NCBI GenBank assembly: GCA_947561715.1
Contig: OX387200.1
Span: 12,216,501 to 12,280,500, forward strand
DNA length: 64,000 nucleotides
Direction of reading: 5' to 3'
DNA from: Ascidia mentula
Lineage: Eukaryota; Chordata; Ascidiacea; Phlebobranchia; Ascidiidae
The notes under the pieces were generated by a model. It was given only the letters and a program-made list of their open reading frames with translations. It was not told the origin of the DNA and ran no database searches. The translations under genes were made by a program, and so were the position numbers. Positions 11,178-25,527 of this stretch are shown piece after piece. Numbering within the stretch: position 1 is the first letter of the stretch; the number at the start of each line of letters is the position of its first letter.

Positions 11178-13662
11178 GTGCTGAAATCGCACAGTTGCAT
11201 ACGTTGAGCAACCGCAAAAGCAATACTGGAATACCAGCGTTTTCCACTGTATAACAAAGCTTGTACTGAAAAAAATTATTTTTTATCGAAAAGTCGTATA
11301 CTGCAAAATGGACAAGTACTGAAATCTCATAGTTTCATACGTTGTGCAACCGCAAAAGCAATACTGGAGTACCAGCGTTTTCCACTGTATAATAAAGCTT
11401 GTACTGAAAAAAATATTTTTCATCGAAAAGTCATATACTGCAAAATGGACAAGTGCTGAAATCGCATAGTTACGTACGTTGTGCAACCGCAAAAGCAATA
11501 CTGGAGTATCAGCGTTTTCCACTGTATAATAAAGCTTGTACTGAAAAAAATTATTTTTTATCGAAAAGTCATATACTGCAAAACGGACAAGTACTGAAAT
11601 ATCATAGTTTCATACGTTGTGCAACCGCAAAAGCAATACTGGAGTATCAGCGTTTTCCACTGTATAATAAAGCTTGTACTGCAAAAAAATATTTTTCATC
11701 GAAAAGTCATATACTGCAAATTGGAAAAGTGCTGAAATCGCACAGTTGCATACGTTGTGCAACCGCAAAAGCAATACTGGAATACCAGCGTTTTCCACTG
11801 TATAACAAAGCTTGTACTGAAAAAAATTATTTTTTATCGAAAAGTCATATACTGCAAAATGGACAAGTACTGAAATCTCATAGTTACATACGTTGTGCAA
11901 CCGCAAAAGCAATACTGGAGTACCAGCGTTTTCCACTGTATAATAAAGCTTGTACTGAAAAAAATTATTTTTTATCGAAAAGTCATATACTGCAAAATGG
12001 ACAAGTGCTGAAATCTCATAGTTACATACGTTGTGCAACCGCAAAAGCAATACTGGAGTATCAGCGTTTTCCACTGTATAATAAAGCTTGTACTGCAAAA
12101 AAATATTTTTCATCGAAAAGTCATATACTGCAAAATGGACAAGTGCTGAAATCGCATAGTTACATACGTTGTGCAACCGCAAAAGCAATACTGGAGTATC
12201 AGCGTTTTCCACTGTATAATAAAGCTTGTACTGCAAAAAAATATTTTTCATCGAAAAGTCATATACTGCAAATTGGAAAAGTGCTGAAATCGCACAGTTG
12301 CATACGTTGTGCAACCGCAAAAGCAATACTGGAATACCAGCGTTTTCCACTGAATAATAAAGCTTGTACTGCAAAAAAATATTTTTCATCGAAAAGTCAT
12401 ATACTGCAAAATGGACAAGTGCTGAAATCGCATAGTTACATACGTTGTGCAACCGCAAAAGCAATACTGGAGTATCAGCGTTTTCCACTGTATAATAAAG
12501 CTTGTACTGCAAAAAAATATTTTTCATCGAAAAGTCATATACTGCAAAATGGACAAGTGCTGAAATCGCATAGTTACATACGTTGTGCAACCGCAAAAGC
12601 AATACTGGAATATCAGCGTTGTCCACTGTATAACAAAGCTTGTACTGAAAAAATTTATTTTTTGTCGAAAAGTCATATACTGCATAATGGACAAGTGCTG
12701 AAATCTCATAGTTACATACGTTGTGCAACCGCAAAAGCAATACTGGAGTATCAGCGTTTTCCCCTGTATAATAAAGCTTGTACTGAAAAAAAATATTTTT
12801 TATCGAAAAGTCATATACTGCAAAATGGACAAGTGCTGAAATCGCATAGTTACATACGTTGTGCAACCGCAAAAGCAATACTGGTATATCAGCGTTGTCC
12901 ACTGTATAATAAAGCTTGTACTGCAAAAAAATATTTTTCATCGAAAAGTCATATACTGCAAAATGGACAAGTGCTGAAATCGCATAGTTGCATACGTTGT
13001 GCAACCGCAAAAGCAATACTGGAGTATCAGCGTTTTCCACTGTATAATAAAGCTTGTACTGCAAAAAAATATTTTTTTTATCGAAAAGTCATATACTGCA
13101 AAATAGACAAGTGCTGAAATCTCATAGTTACATACGTTGTGCAACCGCAAAAGCAATACTGGAGTACCAGCGTTTTCCACTGTATAATAAAGCTTGTACT
13201 GAAAAAAATTATTTTTTATCGAAAAGTCATATACTGCAAAATGGACAAGTGCTGAAATCGCATAGTTACATACGTTGTGCAACCGCAAAAGCAATACTGG
13301 AGTATCAGCGTTTTCCCCTGTATAATAAAGCTTGTACTGAAAAAAAATATTTTTTATCGAAAAGTCATATACTGCAAAATGGACAAGTGCTGAAATCGCA
13401 TAGTTACATACGTTGTGCAACCGCAAAAGCAATACTGGTATATCAGCGTTGTCCACTGTATAATAAAGCTTGTACTGCAAAAAAATATTTTTCATCGAAA
13501 AGTCATATACTGCAAAATGGACAAGTGCTGAAATCGCATAGTTACATACGTTGTGCAACCGCAAAAGCAATACTGGAGTATCAGCGTTTTCCACTGTATA
13601 ATAAAGCTTGTACTGCAAAAAAATATTTTTCATCGAAAAGTCATATACTGCAAAATAGACAA
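11178..13662. repeat. HOR block 8 (18-mer)
   Basis: Order: T-Fs-Vn-Xki-Cn-Yn-Yk-Yki-Ck-Yk-Q-Ye-Z-Cf-Yn-Ye-Z-Ykr. The 140-bp monomer is 12971-13110. The Q at 12557 carries GA6TTTAT6 (GAAAAAATTTATT), found elsewhere only in block 14. CCACTGAATAAT near 12350 is private. Confidence 0.92.
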
Positions 13663-14490
13663 GTGCTGAAATCGCACAGTTGCATACGTTGAGCAACCGC
13701 AAAAGCAATACTGGAATACCAGCGTTTTCCACTGTATAACAAAGCTTGTACTGAAAAAAATTATTTTTTATCGAAAAGTCGTATACTGCAAAATGGACAA
13801 GTACTGAAATCTCATAGTTTCATACGTTGTGCAACCGCAAAAGCAATACTGGAGTACCAGCGTTTTCCACTGTATAATAAAGCTTGTACTGAAAAAAATT
13901 ATTTTTTATCGAAAAGTCATATACTGCAAAATGGACAAGTGCTGAAATCTCATAGTTGCATACGTTGTGCAACCGCAAAAGCAATACTGGAGTATCAGCG
14001 TTTTCCACTGTATAATAAAGCTTGTACTGAAAAAAATTATTTTTTATCGAAAAGTCATATACTGCAAAACGGACAAGTACTGAAATATCATAGTTTCATA
14101 CGTTGTGCAACCGCAAAAGCAATACTGGAGTATCAGCGTTTTCCACTGTATAATAAAGCTTGTACTGCAAAAAAATATTTTTCATCGAAAAGTCATATAC
14201 TGCAAATTGGAAAAGTGCTGAAATCGCACAGTTGCATACGTTGTGCAACCGCAAAAGCAATACTGGAATACCAGCGTTTTCCACTGTATAATAAAGCTTG
14301 TACTGCAAAAAAATATTTTTCATCGAAAAGTCATATACTGCAAAATGGACAAGTGCTGAAATCGCATAGTTACATACGTTGTGCAACCGCAAAAGCAATA
14401 CTGGAGTATCAGCGTTTTCCACTGTATAATAAAGCTTGTACTGCAAAAAAATATTTTTCATCGAAAAGTCATATACTGCAAAATAGACAA
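13663..14490. repeat. HOR block 9 (6-mer, 828 bp)
   Basis: Order: T-Fn-Cn-Xki-Ck-Ykr. Unlike the standard 6-mer, monomer 2 is full length with an n tract instead of s, and monomer 3 has a C front instead of V, so the SnaBI site is missing. Block 15 has the same layout, and both belong to one larger duplication. Confidence 0.92.
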
Positions 14491-15317
14491 GTGCTGAAAT
14501 CGCACAGTTGCATACGTTGAGCAACCGCAAAAGCAATACTGGAATACCAGCGTTTTCCACTGTATAACAAAGCTTGTACTGAAAAAAATTATTTTTTATC
14601 GAAAAGTCGTATACTGCAAAATGGACAAGTACTGAAATCTCATAGTTTCATACGTTGTGCAACCGCAAAAGCAATACTGGAGTACCAGCGTTTTCCACTG
14701 TATAATAAAGCTTGTACTGAAAAAAATATTTTTCATCGAAAAGTCATATACTGCAAAATGGACAAGTGCTGAAATCGCATAGTTACGTACGTTGTGCAAC
14801 CGCAAAAGCAATACTGGAGTATCAGCGTTTTCCACTGTATAATAAAGCTTGTACTGAAAAAAATTATTTTTTATCGAAAAGTCATATACTGCAAAACGGA
14901 CAAGTACTGAAATATCATAGTTTCATACGTTGTGCAACCGCAAAAGCAATACTGGAGTATCAGCGTTTTCCACTGTATAATAAAGCTTGTACTGCAAAAA
15001 AATATTTTTCATCGAAAAGTCATATACTGCAAATTGGAAAAGTGCTGAAATCGCACAGTTGCATACGTTGTGCAACCGCAAAAGCAATACTGGAATACCA
15101 GCGTTTTCCACTGTATAATAAAGCTTGTACTGCAAAAAAATATTTTTCATCGAAAAGTCATATACTGCAAAATGGACAAGTGCTGAAATCGCATAGTTAC
15201 ATACGTTGTGCAACCGCAAAAGCAATACTGGAGTATCAGCGTTTTCCACTGTATAATAAAGCTTGTACTGCAAAAAAATATTTTTCATCGAAAAGTCATA
15301 TACTGCAAAATAGACAA
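14491..15317. repeat. HOR block 10 (6-mer, 827 bp)
   Basis: Order: T-Fs-Vn-Xki-Ck-Ykr. It follows block 9 directly, giving two 6-mers in tandem; its first three monomers match the start of block 16 in the duplicate copy. Confidence 0.93.
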
Positions 15318-17938
15318 GTGCTGAAATCGCACAGTTGCATACGTTGAGCAACCGCAAAAGCAATACTGGAATACCAGCGTTTTCCACTGTATAACAAAGC
15401 TTGTACTGAAAAAAATTATTTTTTATCGAAAAGTCGTATACTGCAAAATGGACAAGTACTGAAATCTCATAGTTTCATACGTTGTGCAACCGCAAAAGCA
15501 ATACTGGAGTACCAGCGTTTTCCACTGTATAATAAAGCTTGTACTGAAAAAAATATTTTTCATCGAAAAGTCATATACTGCAAAATGGACAAGTGCTGAA
15601 ATCGCATAGTTACGTACGTTGTGCAACCGCAAAAGCAATACTGGAGTATCAGCGTTTTCCACTGTATAATAAAGCTTGTACTGAAAAAAATTATTTTTTA
15701 TCGAAAAGTCATATACTGCAAAACGGACAAGTACTGAAATATCATAGTTTCATACGTTGTGCAACCGCAAAAGCAATACTGGAGTATCAGCGTTTTCCAC
15801 TGTATAATAAAGCTTGTACTGCAAAAAAATATTTTTCATCGAAAAGTCATATACTGCAAAATGGACAAGTGCTGAAATCGCATAGTTACATACGTTGTGC
15901 AACCGCAAAAGCAATACTGGAGTATCAGCGTTTTCCACTGTATAATAAAGCTTGTACTGCAAAAAAATATTTTTCATCGAAAAGTCATATACTGCAAATT
16001 GGAAAAGTGCTGAAATCGCACAGTTGCATACGTTGTGCAACCGCAAAAGCAATACTGGAATACCAGCGTTTTCCACTGTATAACAAAGCTTGTACTGAAA
16101 AAAATTATTTTTTATCGAAAAGTCATATACTGCAAAATGGACAAGTACTGAAATCTCATAGTTACATACGTTGTGCAACCGCAAAAGCAATACTGGAGTA
16201 CCAGCGTTTTCCACTGTATAATAAAGCTTGTACTGAAAAAAATTATTTTTTATCGAAAAGTCATATACTGCAAAATGGACAAGTGCTGAAATCTCATAGT
16301 TACATACGTTGTGCAACCGCAAAAGCAATACTGGAGTATCAGCGTTTTCCACTGTATAATAAAGCTTGTACTGCAAAAAAATATTTTTCATCGAAAAGTC
16401 ATATACTGCAAAATGGACAAGTGCTGAAATCGCATAGTTACATACGTTGTGCAACCGCAAAAGCAATACTGGAGTATCAGCGTTTTCCACTGTATAATAA
16501 AGCTTGTACTGCAAAAAAATATTTTTCATCGAAAAGTCATATACTGCAAAATGGACAAGTGCTGAAATCGCATAGTTACATACGTTGTGCAACCGGAAAA
16601 GCAATACTGGAGTATCAGCGTTGTCCACTGTATAACAAAGCTTGTACTGAAAAAAATTATTTTTTGTCGAAAAGTCATATACTGCATAATGGACAAGTGC
16701 TGAAATCTCATAGTTACATACGTTGTGCAACCGCAAAAGCAATACTGGAGTATCAGCGTTTTCCCCTGTATAATAAAGCTTGTACTGAAAAAAATTATTT
16801 TTTATCGAAAAGTCATATACTGCAAAACGGACAAGTACTGAAATCTCATAGTTTCATACGTTGTGCAACCGCAAAAGCAATACTGGAGTATCAGCGTTTT
16901 CCCCTGTATAATAAAGCTTGTACTGAAAAAAAATATTTTTCATCGAAAAGTCATATACTGCAAAATGGACAATTGCTGAAATCGCATAGTTACGTACGTT
17001 GTGCAACCGCAAAAGCAATACTGGAGTATGAGCGTTTTCCACTGTATAATAAAGCTTGTACTGAAAAAAATTATTTTTTATCGAAAAGTCATATACTGCA
17101 AAACGGACAAGTACTGAAATCTCATAGTTTCATACGTTGTGCAACCGCAAAAGCAATACTGGAGTATCAGCGTTTTCCACTGTATAATAAAGCTTGTACT
17201 GCAAAAAAATATTTTTCATCGAAAAGTCATATACTGCAAAATGGACAAGTGCTGAAATCGCATAGTTACATACGTTGTGCAACCGCAAAAGCAATACTGG
17301 AGTATCAGCGTTTTCCACTGTACAATAAAGCTTGTACTGCAAAAAAATATTTTTCATCGAAAAGTCATATACTGCAAATTGGAAAAGTGCTGAAATCGCA
17401 CAGTTGCATACGTTGTGCAACCGCAAAAGCAATACTGGTATATCAGCGTTTTCCACTGTATAATAAAGCTTGTAGTGCAAAAAAATATTTTTCATCGAAA
17501 AGTCATATACTGCAAAATGGACAAGTGCTGAAATCGCATAGTTGCATACGTTGTGCAACCGCAAAAGCAATACTGGAGTATCAGCGTTTTCCCCTGTATA
17601 ATAAAGCTTGTACTGCAAAAAAATATTTTTCATCGAAAAGTCATATACTGCAAAATGGACAAGTGCTGAAATCGCATAGTTACATACGTTGTGCAACCGC
17701 AAAAGCAATACTGGTATATCAGCGTTGTCCACTGTATAATAAAGCTTGTACTGCAAAAAAATATTTTTCATCGAAAAGTCATATACTGCAAAATGGACAA
17801 GTGCTGAAATCGCATAGTTACATACGTTGTGCAACCGCAAAAGCAATACTGGAGTATCAGCGTTTTCCACTGTATAATAAAGCTTGTACTGCAAAAAAAT
17901 ATTTTTCATCGAAAAGTCATATACTGCAAAATAGACAA
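15318..17938. repeat. HOR block 11 (19-mer), duplicate of block 7
   Basis: Order as block 7: T-Fs-Vn-Xk-Yki-Cn-Yn-Yk-Yk-G-Yn-FE-Ln-Fk-Yki-B-Ck-Z-Ykr. The offset is 6761 bp. G variant C38G falls at 16596, L has GAGTATGAGCG near 17031, and B has TGTAGTGC near 17472. The two blocks translate identically in the open frames of both strands. Confidence 0.94.
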
Positions 17939-20900
17939 GTGCTGAAATCGCACAGTTGCATACGTTGAGCAACCGCAAAAGCAATACTGGAATACCAGCG
18001 TTTTCCACTGTATAACAAAGCTTGTACTGAAAAAAATTATTTTTTATCGAAAAGTCGTATACTGCAAAATGGACAAGTACTGAAATCTCATAGTTTCATA
18101 CGTTGTGCAACCGCAAAAGCAATACTGGAGTACCAGCGTTTTCCACTGTATAATAAAGCTTGTACTGAAAAAAATATTTTTCATCGAAAAGTCATATACT
18201 GCAAAATGGACAAGTGCTGAAATCGCATAGTTACGTACGTTGTGCAACCGCAAAAGCAATACTGGAGTATCAGCGTTTTCCACTGTATAATAAAGCTTGT
18301 ACTGAAAAAAATTATTTTTTATCGAAAAGTCATATACTGCAAAACGGACAAGTACTGAAATATCATAGTTTCATACGTTGTGCAACCGCAAAAGCAATAC
18401 TGGAGTATCAGCGTTTTCCACTGTATAATAAAGCTTGTACTGCAAAAAAATATTTTTCATCGAAAAGTCATATACTGCAAATTGGAAAAGTGCTGAAATC
18501 GCACAGTTGCATACGTTGTGCAACCGCAAAAGCAATACTGGAATACCAGCGTTTTCCACTGTATAACAAAGCTTGTACTGAAAAAAATTATTTTTTATCG
18601 AAAAGTCATATACTGCAAAATGGACAAGTACTGAAATCTCATAGTTACATACGTTGTGCAACCGCAAAAGCAATACTGGAGTACCAGCGTTTTCCACTGT
18701 ATAATAAAGCTTGTACTGAAAAAAATTATTTTTTATCGAAAAGTCATATACTGCAAAATGGACAAGTGCTGAAATCTCATAGTTACATACGTTGTGCAAC
18801 CGCAAAAGCAATACTGGAGTATCAGCGTTTTCCACTGTATAATAAAGCTTGTACTGCAAAAAAATATTTTTCATCGAAAAGTCATATACTGCAAAATGGA
18901 CAAGTGCTGAAATCGCATAGTTACATACGTTGTGCAACCGCAAAAGCAATACTGGAGTATCAGCGTTTTCCACTGTATAATAAAGCTTGTACTGCAAAAA
19001 AATATTTTTCATCGAAAAGTCATATACTGCAAATTGGAAAAGTGCTGAAATCGCACAGTTGCATACGTTGTGCAACCGCAAAAGCAATACTGGAATACCA
19101 GCGTTTTCCACTGTATAACAAAGCTTGTACTGAAAAAAATTATTTTTTATCGAAAAGTCATATACTGCAAAATGGACAAGTACTGAAATCTCATAGTTAC
19201 ATACGTTGTGCAACCGCAAAAGCAATACTGGAGTACCAGCGTTTTCCACTGTATAATAAAGCTTGTACTGAAAAAAATTATTTTTTATCGAAAAGTCATA
19301 TACTGCAAAATGGACAAGTGCTGAAATCTCATAGTTACATACGTTGTGCAACCGCAAAAGCAATACTGGAGTATCAGCGTTTTCCACTGTATAATAAAGC
19401 TTGTACTGCAAAAAAATATTTTTCATCGAAAAGTCATATACTGCAAAATGGACAAGTGCTGAAATCGCATAGTTACATACGTTGTGCAACCGCAAAAGCA
19501 ATACTGGAGTATCAGCGTTTTCCACTGTATAATAAAGCTTGTACTGCAAAAAAATATTTTTCATCGAAAAGTCATATACTGCAAAATGGACAAGTGCTGA
19601 AATCGCATAGTTACATACGTTGTGCAACCGGAAAAGCAATACTGGAGTATCAGCGTTGTCCACTGTATAACAAAGCTTGTACTGAAAAAAATTATTTTTT
19701 GTCGAAAAGTCATATACTGCATAATGGACAAGTGCTGAAATCTCATAGTTACATACGTTGTGCAACCGCAAAAGCAATACTGGAGTATCAGCGTTTTCCC
19801 CTGTATAATAAAGCTTGTACTGAAAAAAATTATTTTTTATCGAAAAGTCATATACTGCAAAACGGACAAGTACTGAAATCTCATAGTTTCATACGTTGTG
19901 CAACCGCAAAAGCAATACTGGAGTATCAGCGTTTTCCCCTGTATAATAAAGCTTGTACTGAAAAAAAATATTTTTCATCGAAAAGTCATATACTGCAAAA
20001 TGGACAATTGCTGAAATCGCATAGTTACGTACGTTGTGCAACCGCAAAAGCAATACTGGAGTATGAGCGTTTTCCACTGTATAATAAAGCTTGTACTGAA
20101 AAAAATTATTTTTTATCGAAAAGTCATATACTGCAAAACGGACAAGTACTGAAATCTCATAGTTTCATACGTTGTGCAACCGCAAAAGCAATACTGGAGT
20201 ATCAGCGTTTTCCACTGTATAATAAAGCTTGTACTGCAAAAAAATATTTTTCATCGAAAAGTCATATACTGCAAAATGGACAAGTGCTGAAATCGCATAG
20301 TTACATACGTTGTGCAACCGCAAAAGCAATACTGGAGTATCAGCGTTTTCCACTGTACAATAAAGCTTGTACTGCAAAAAAATATTTTTCATCGAAAAGT
20401 CATATACTGCAAATTGGAAAAGTGCTGAAATCGCACAGTTGCATACGTTGTGCAACCGCAAAAGCAATACTGGTATATCAGCGTTTTCCACTGTATAATA
20501 AAGCTTGTAGTGCAAAAAAATATTTTTCATCGAAAAGTCATATACTGCAAAATGGACAAGTGCTGAAATCGCATAGTTGCATACGTTGTGCAACCGCAAA
20601 AGCAATACTGGAGTATCAGCGTTTTCCCCTGTATAATAAAGCTTGTACTGCAAAAAAATATTTTTCATCGAAAAGTCATATACTGCAAAATGGACAAGTG
20701 CTGAAATCGCATAGTTACATACGTTGTGCAACCGCAAAAGCAATACTGGTATATCAGCGTTGTCCACTGTATAATAAAGCTTGTACTGCAAAAAAATATT
20801 TTTCATCGAAAAGTCATATACTGCAAAATGGACAAGTGCTGAAATCGCATAGTTACATACGTTGTGCAACCGCAAAAGCAATACTGGAGTATCAGCGTTT

Positions 20901-20973
20901 TCCACTGTATAATAAAGCTTGTACTGCAAAAAAATATTTTTCATCGAAAAGTCATATACTGCAAAATAGACAA
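17939..20973. repeat. HOR block 12 (22-mer)
   Basis: Order: T-Fs-Vn-Xki-Cn-Yn-Yk-Yki-Cn-Yn-Yk-Yk-G-Yn-FE-Ln-Fk-Yki-B-Ck-Z-Ykr. The Cn-Yn-Yk module appears twice near the start, so it reads as a block-13-like head fused to a block-7-like body. From the second Cn to the end it matches block 11 at offset 3035. Confidence 0.93.
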
Positions 20974-22352
20974 GTGCTGAAATCGCACAGTTGCATACGT
21001 TGAGCAACCGCAAAAGCAATACTGGAATACCAGCGTTTTCCACTGTATAACAAAGCTTGTACTGAAAAAAATTATTTTTTATCGAAAAGTCGTATACTGC
21101 AAAATGGACAAGTACTGAAATCTCATAGTTTCATACGTTGTGCAACCGCAAAAGCAATACTGGAGTACCAGCGTTTTCCACTGTATAATAAAGCTTGTAC
21201 TGAAAAAAATATTTTTCATCGAAAAGTCATATACTGCAAAATGGACAAGTGCTGAAATCGCATAGTTACGTACGTTGTGCAACCGCAAAAGCAATACTGG
21301 AGTATCAGCGTTTTCCACTGTATAATAAAGCTTGTACTGAAAAAAATTATTTTTTATCGAAAAGTCATATACTGCAAAACGGACAAGTACTGAAATATCA
21401 TAGTTTCATACGTTGTGCAACCGCAAAAGCAATACTGGAGTATCAGCGTTTTCCACTGTATAATAAAGCTTGTACTGCAAAAAAATATTTTTCATCGAAA
21501 AGTCATATACTGCAAATTGGAAAAGTGCTGAAATCGCACAGTTGCATACGTTGTGCAACCGCAAAAGCAATACTGGAATACCAGCGTTTTCCACTGTATA
21601 ACAAAGCTTGTACTGAAAAAAATTATTTTTTATCGAAAAGTCATATACTGCAAAATGGACAAGTACTGAAATCTCATAGTTACATACGTTGTGCAACCGC
21701 AAAAGCAATACTGGAGTACCAGCGTTTTCCACTGTATAATAAAGCTTGTACTGAAAAAAATTATTTTTTATCGAAAAGTCATATACTGCAAAATGGACAA
21801 GTGCTGAAATCTCATAGTTACATACGTTGTGCAACCGCAAAAGCAATACTGGAGTATCAGCGTTTTCCACTGTATAATAAAGCTTGTACTGCAAAAAAAT
21901 ATTTTTCATCGAAAAGTCATATACTGCAAAATGGACAAGTGCTGAAATCGCATAGTTACATACGTTGTGCAACCGCAAAAGCAATACTGGAGTATCAGCG
22001 TTTTCCACTGTATAATAAAGCTTGTACTGCAAAAAAATATTTTTCATCGAAAAGTCATATACTGCAAATTGGAAAAGTGCTGAAATCGCACAGTTGCATA
22101 CGTTGTGCAACCGCAAAAGCAATACTGGAATACCAGCGTTTTCCACTGTATAATAAAGCTTGTACTGCAAAAAAATATTTTTCATCGAAAAGTCATATAC
22201 TGCAAAATGGACAAGTGCTGAAATCGCATAGTTACATACGTTGTGCAACCGCAAAAGCAATACTGGAGTATCAGCGTTTTCCACTGTATAATAAAGCTTG
22301 TACTGCAAAAAAATATTTTTCATCGAAAAGTCATATACTGCAAAATAGACAA
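20974..22352. repeat. HOR block 13 (10-mer, 1379 bp)
   Basis: Order: T-Fs-Vn-Xki-Cn-Yn-Yk-Yki-Ck-Ykr. This 10-mer class recurs as blocks 19, 26 and 28, and after a 19-22-mer in three places (blocks 12-13, 18-19, 25-26). This copy has ACT at the site where blocks 26, 28 and 29 have ACG. Confidence 0.93.
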
Positions 22353-25300
22353 GTGCTGAAATCGCACAGTTGCATACGTTGAGCAACCGCAAAAGCAATA
22401 CTGGAATACCAGCGTTTTCCACTGTATAACAAAGCTTGTACTGAAAAAAATTATTTTTTATCGAAAAGTCGTATACTGCAAAATGGACAAGTACTGAAAT
22501 CTCATAGTTTCATACGTTGTGCAACCGCAAAAGCAATACTGGAGTACCAGCGTTTTCCACTGTATAATAAAGCTTGTACTGAAAAAAATATTTTTCATCG
22601 AAAAGTCATATACTGCAAAATGGACAAGTGCTGAAATCGCATAGTTACGTACGTTGTGCAACCGCAAAAGCAATACTGGAGTATCAGCGTTTTCCACTGT
22701 ATAATAAAGCTTGTACTGAAAAAAATTATTTTTTATCGAAAAGTCATATACTGCAAAACGGACAAGTACTGAAATATCATAGTTTCATACGTTGTGCAAC
22801 CGCAAAAGCAATACTGGAGTATCAGCGTTTTCCACTGTATAATAAAGCTTGTACTGCAAAAAAATATTTTTCATCGAAAAGTCATATACTGCAAAATGGA
22901 CAAGTGCTGAAATCGCATAGTTACATACGTTGTGCAACCGCAAAAGCAATACTGGAGTATCAGCGTTTTCCACTGTATAATAAAGCTTGTACTGCAAAAA
23001 AATATTTTTCATCGAAAAGTCATATACTGCAAATTGGAAAAGTGCTGAAATCGCACAGTTGCATACGTTGTGCAACCGCAAAAGCAATACTGGAATACCA
23101 GCGTTTTCCACTGTATAACAAAGCTTGTACTGAAAAAAATTATTTTTTATCGAAAAGTCATATACTGCAAAATGGACAAGTACTGAAATCTCATAGTTAC
23201 ATACGTTGTGCAACCGCAAAAGCAATACTGGAGTACCAGCGTTTTCCACTGTATAATAAAGCTTGTACTGAAAAAAATTATTTTTTATCGAAAAGTCATA
23301 TACTGCAAAATGGACAAGTGCTGAAATCTCATAGTTACATACGTTGTGCAACCGCAAAAGCAATACTGGAGTATCAGCGTTTTCCACTGTATAATAAAGC
23401 TTGTACTGCAAAAAAATATTTTTCATCGAAAAGTCATATACTGCAAAATGGACAAGTGCTGAAATCGCATAGTTACATACGTTGTGCAACCGCAAAAGCA
23501 ATACTGGAGTATCAGCGTTTTCCACTGTATAATAAAGCTTGTACTGCAAAAAAATATTTTTCATCGAAAAGTCATATACTGCAAATTGGAAAAGTGCTGA
23601 AATCGCACAGTTGCATACGTTGTGCAACCGCAAAAGCAATACTGGAATACCAGCGTTTTCCACTGTATAATAAAGCTTGTACTGCAAAAAAATATTTTTC
23701 ATCGAAAAGTCATATACTGCAAAATGGACAAGTGCTGAAATCGCATAGTTACATACGTTGTGCAACCGCAAAAGCAATACTGGAGTATCAGCGTTTTCCC
23801 CTGTATAATAAAGCTTGTACTGCAAAAAAATATTTTTCATCGAAAAGTCATATACTGCAAAATGGACAAGTGCTGAAATCGCATAGTTACATACGTTGTG
23901 CAACCGCAAAAGCAATACTGGAGTATCAGCGTTTTCCACTGTATAATAAAGCTTGTACTGCAAAAAAATATTTTTCATCGAAAAGTCATATACTGCAAAA
24001 TGGACAAGTACTGAAATCGCATAGTTACATACGTTGTGCAACCGCAAAAGCAATACTGGAATATCAGCGTTGTCCACTGTATAACAAAGCTTGTACTGAA
24101 AAAAATTATTTTTTGTCGAAAAGTCATATACTGCATAATGGACAAGTGCTGAAATCTCATAGTTACATACGTTGTGCAACCGCAAAAGCAATACTGGAGT
24201 ATCAGCGTTTTCCCCTGTATAATAAAGCTTGTACTGAAAAAAAATATTTTTTATCGAAAAGTCATATACTGCAAAATGGACAAGTGCTGAAATCGCATAG
24301 TTACATACGTTGTGCAACCGCAAAAGCAATACTGGAGTATCAGCGTTTTCCACTGTATAATAAAGCTTGTACTGCAAAAAAATATTTTTCATCGAAAAGT
24401 CATATACTGCAAAATGGACAAGTGCTGAAATCGCATAGTTACATACGTTGTGCAACCGCAAAAGCAATACTGGAATATCAGCGTTGTCCACTGTATAACA
24501 AAGCTTGTACTGAAAAAATTTATTTTTTGTCGAAAAGTCATATACTGCATAATGGACAAGTGCTGAAATCTCATAGTTACATACGTTGTGCAACCGCAAA
24601 AGCAATACTGGAGTATCAGCGTTTTCCCCTGTATAATAAAGCTTGTACTGAAAAAAAATATTTTTTATCGAAAAGTCATATACTGCAAAATGGACAAGTG
24701 CTGAAATCGCATAGTTACATACGTTGTGCAACCGCAAAAGCAATACTGGTATATCAGCGTTGTCCACTGTATAATAAAGCTTGTACTGCAAAAAAATATT
24801 TTTCATCGAAAAGTCATATACTGCAAAATGGACAAGTGCTGAAATCGCATAGTTGCATACGTTGTGCAACCGCAAAAGCAATACTGGAGTATCAGCGTTT
24901 TCCACTGTATAATAAAGCTTGTACTGCAAAAAAATATTTTTTTTATCGAAAAGTCATATACTGCAAAATAGACAAGTGCTGAAATCTCATAGTTACATAC
25001 GTTGTGCAACCGCAAAAGCAATACTGGAGTACCAGCGTTTTCCACTGTATAATAAAGCTTGTACTGAAAAAAATTATTTTTTATCGAAAAGTCATATACT
25101 GCAAAATGGACAAGTGCTGAAATCGCATAGTTACATACGTTGTGCAACCGCAAAAGCAATACTGGAGTATCAGCGTTTTCCCCTGTATAATAAAGCTTGT
25201 ACTGAAAAAAAATATTTTTTATCGAAAAGTCATATACTGCAAAATGGACAAGTGCTGAAATCGCATAGTTACATACGTTGTGCAACCGCAAAAGCAATAC

Positions 25301-25527
25301 TGGTATATCAGCGTTGTCCACTGTATAATAAAGCTTGTACTGCAAAAAAATATTTTTCATCGAAAAGTCATATACTGCAAAATGGACAAGTGCTGAAATC
25401 GCATAGTTACATACGTTGTGCAACCGCAAAAGCAATACTGGAGTATCAGCGTTTTCCACTGTATAATAAAGCTTGTACTGCAAAAAAATATTTTTCATCG
25501 AAAAGTCATATACTGCAAAATAGACAA
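22353..25527. repeat. HOR block 14 (23-mer)
   Basis: Order: T-Fs-Vn-Xk-Yki-Cn-Yn-Yk-Yki-Ck-Yk-Yk-Q-Ye-Yk-Q-Ye-Z-Cf-Yn-Ye-Z-Ykr. It contains two full copies of the 414-bp trimer Yk-Q-Ye (23870-24697). The second Q (24422) has the rare GA6TTTAT6 tract shared with block 8. The 140-bp monomer is 24836-24975. Confidence 0.92.

Noticed and set aside
22785-24929. Long minus-strand open frames as genes
   Set aside because: They are mirror products of the same monomer. The ATG in this frame recurs in every k monomer, and the frames are broken by the same s and f variants.
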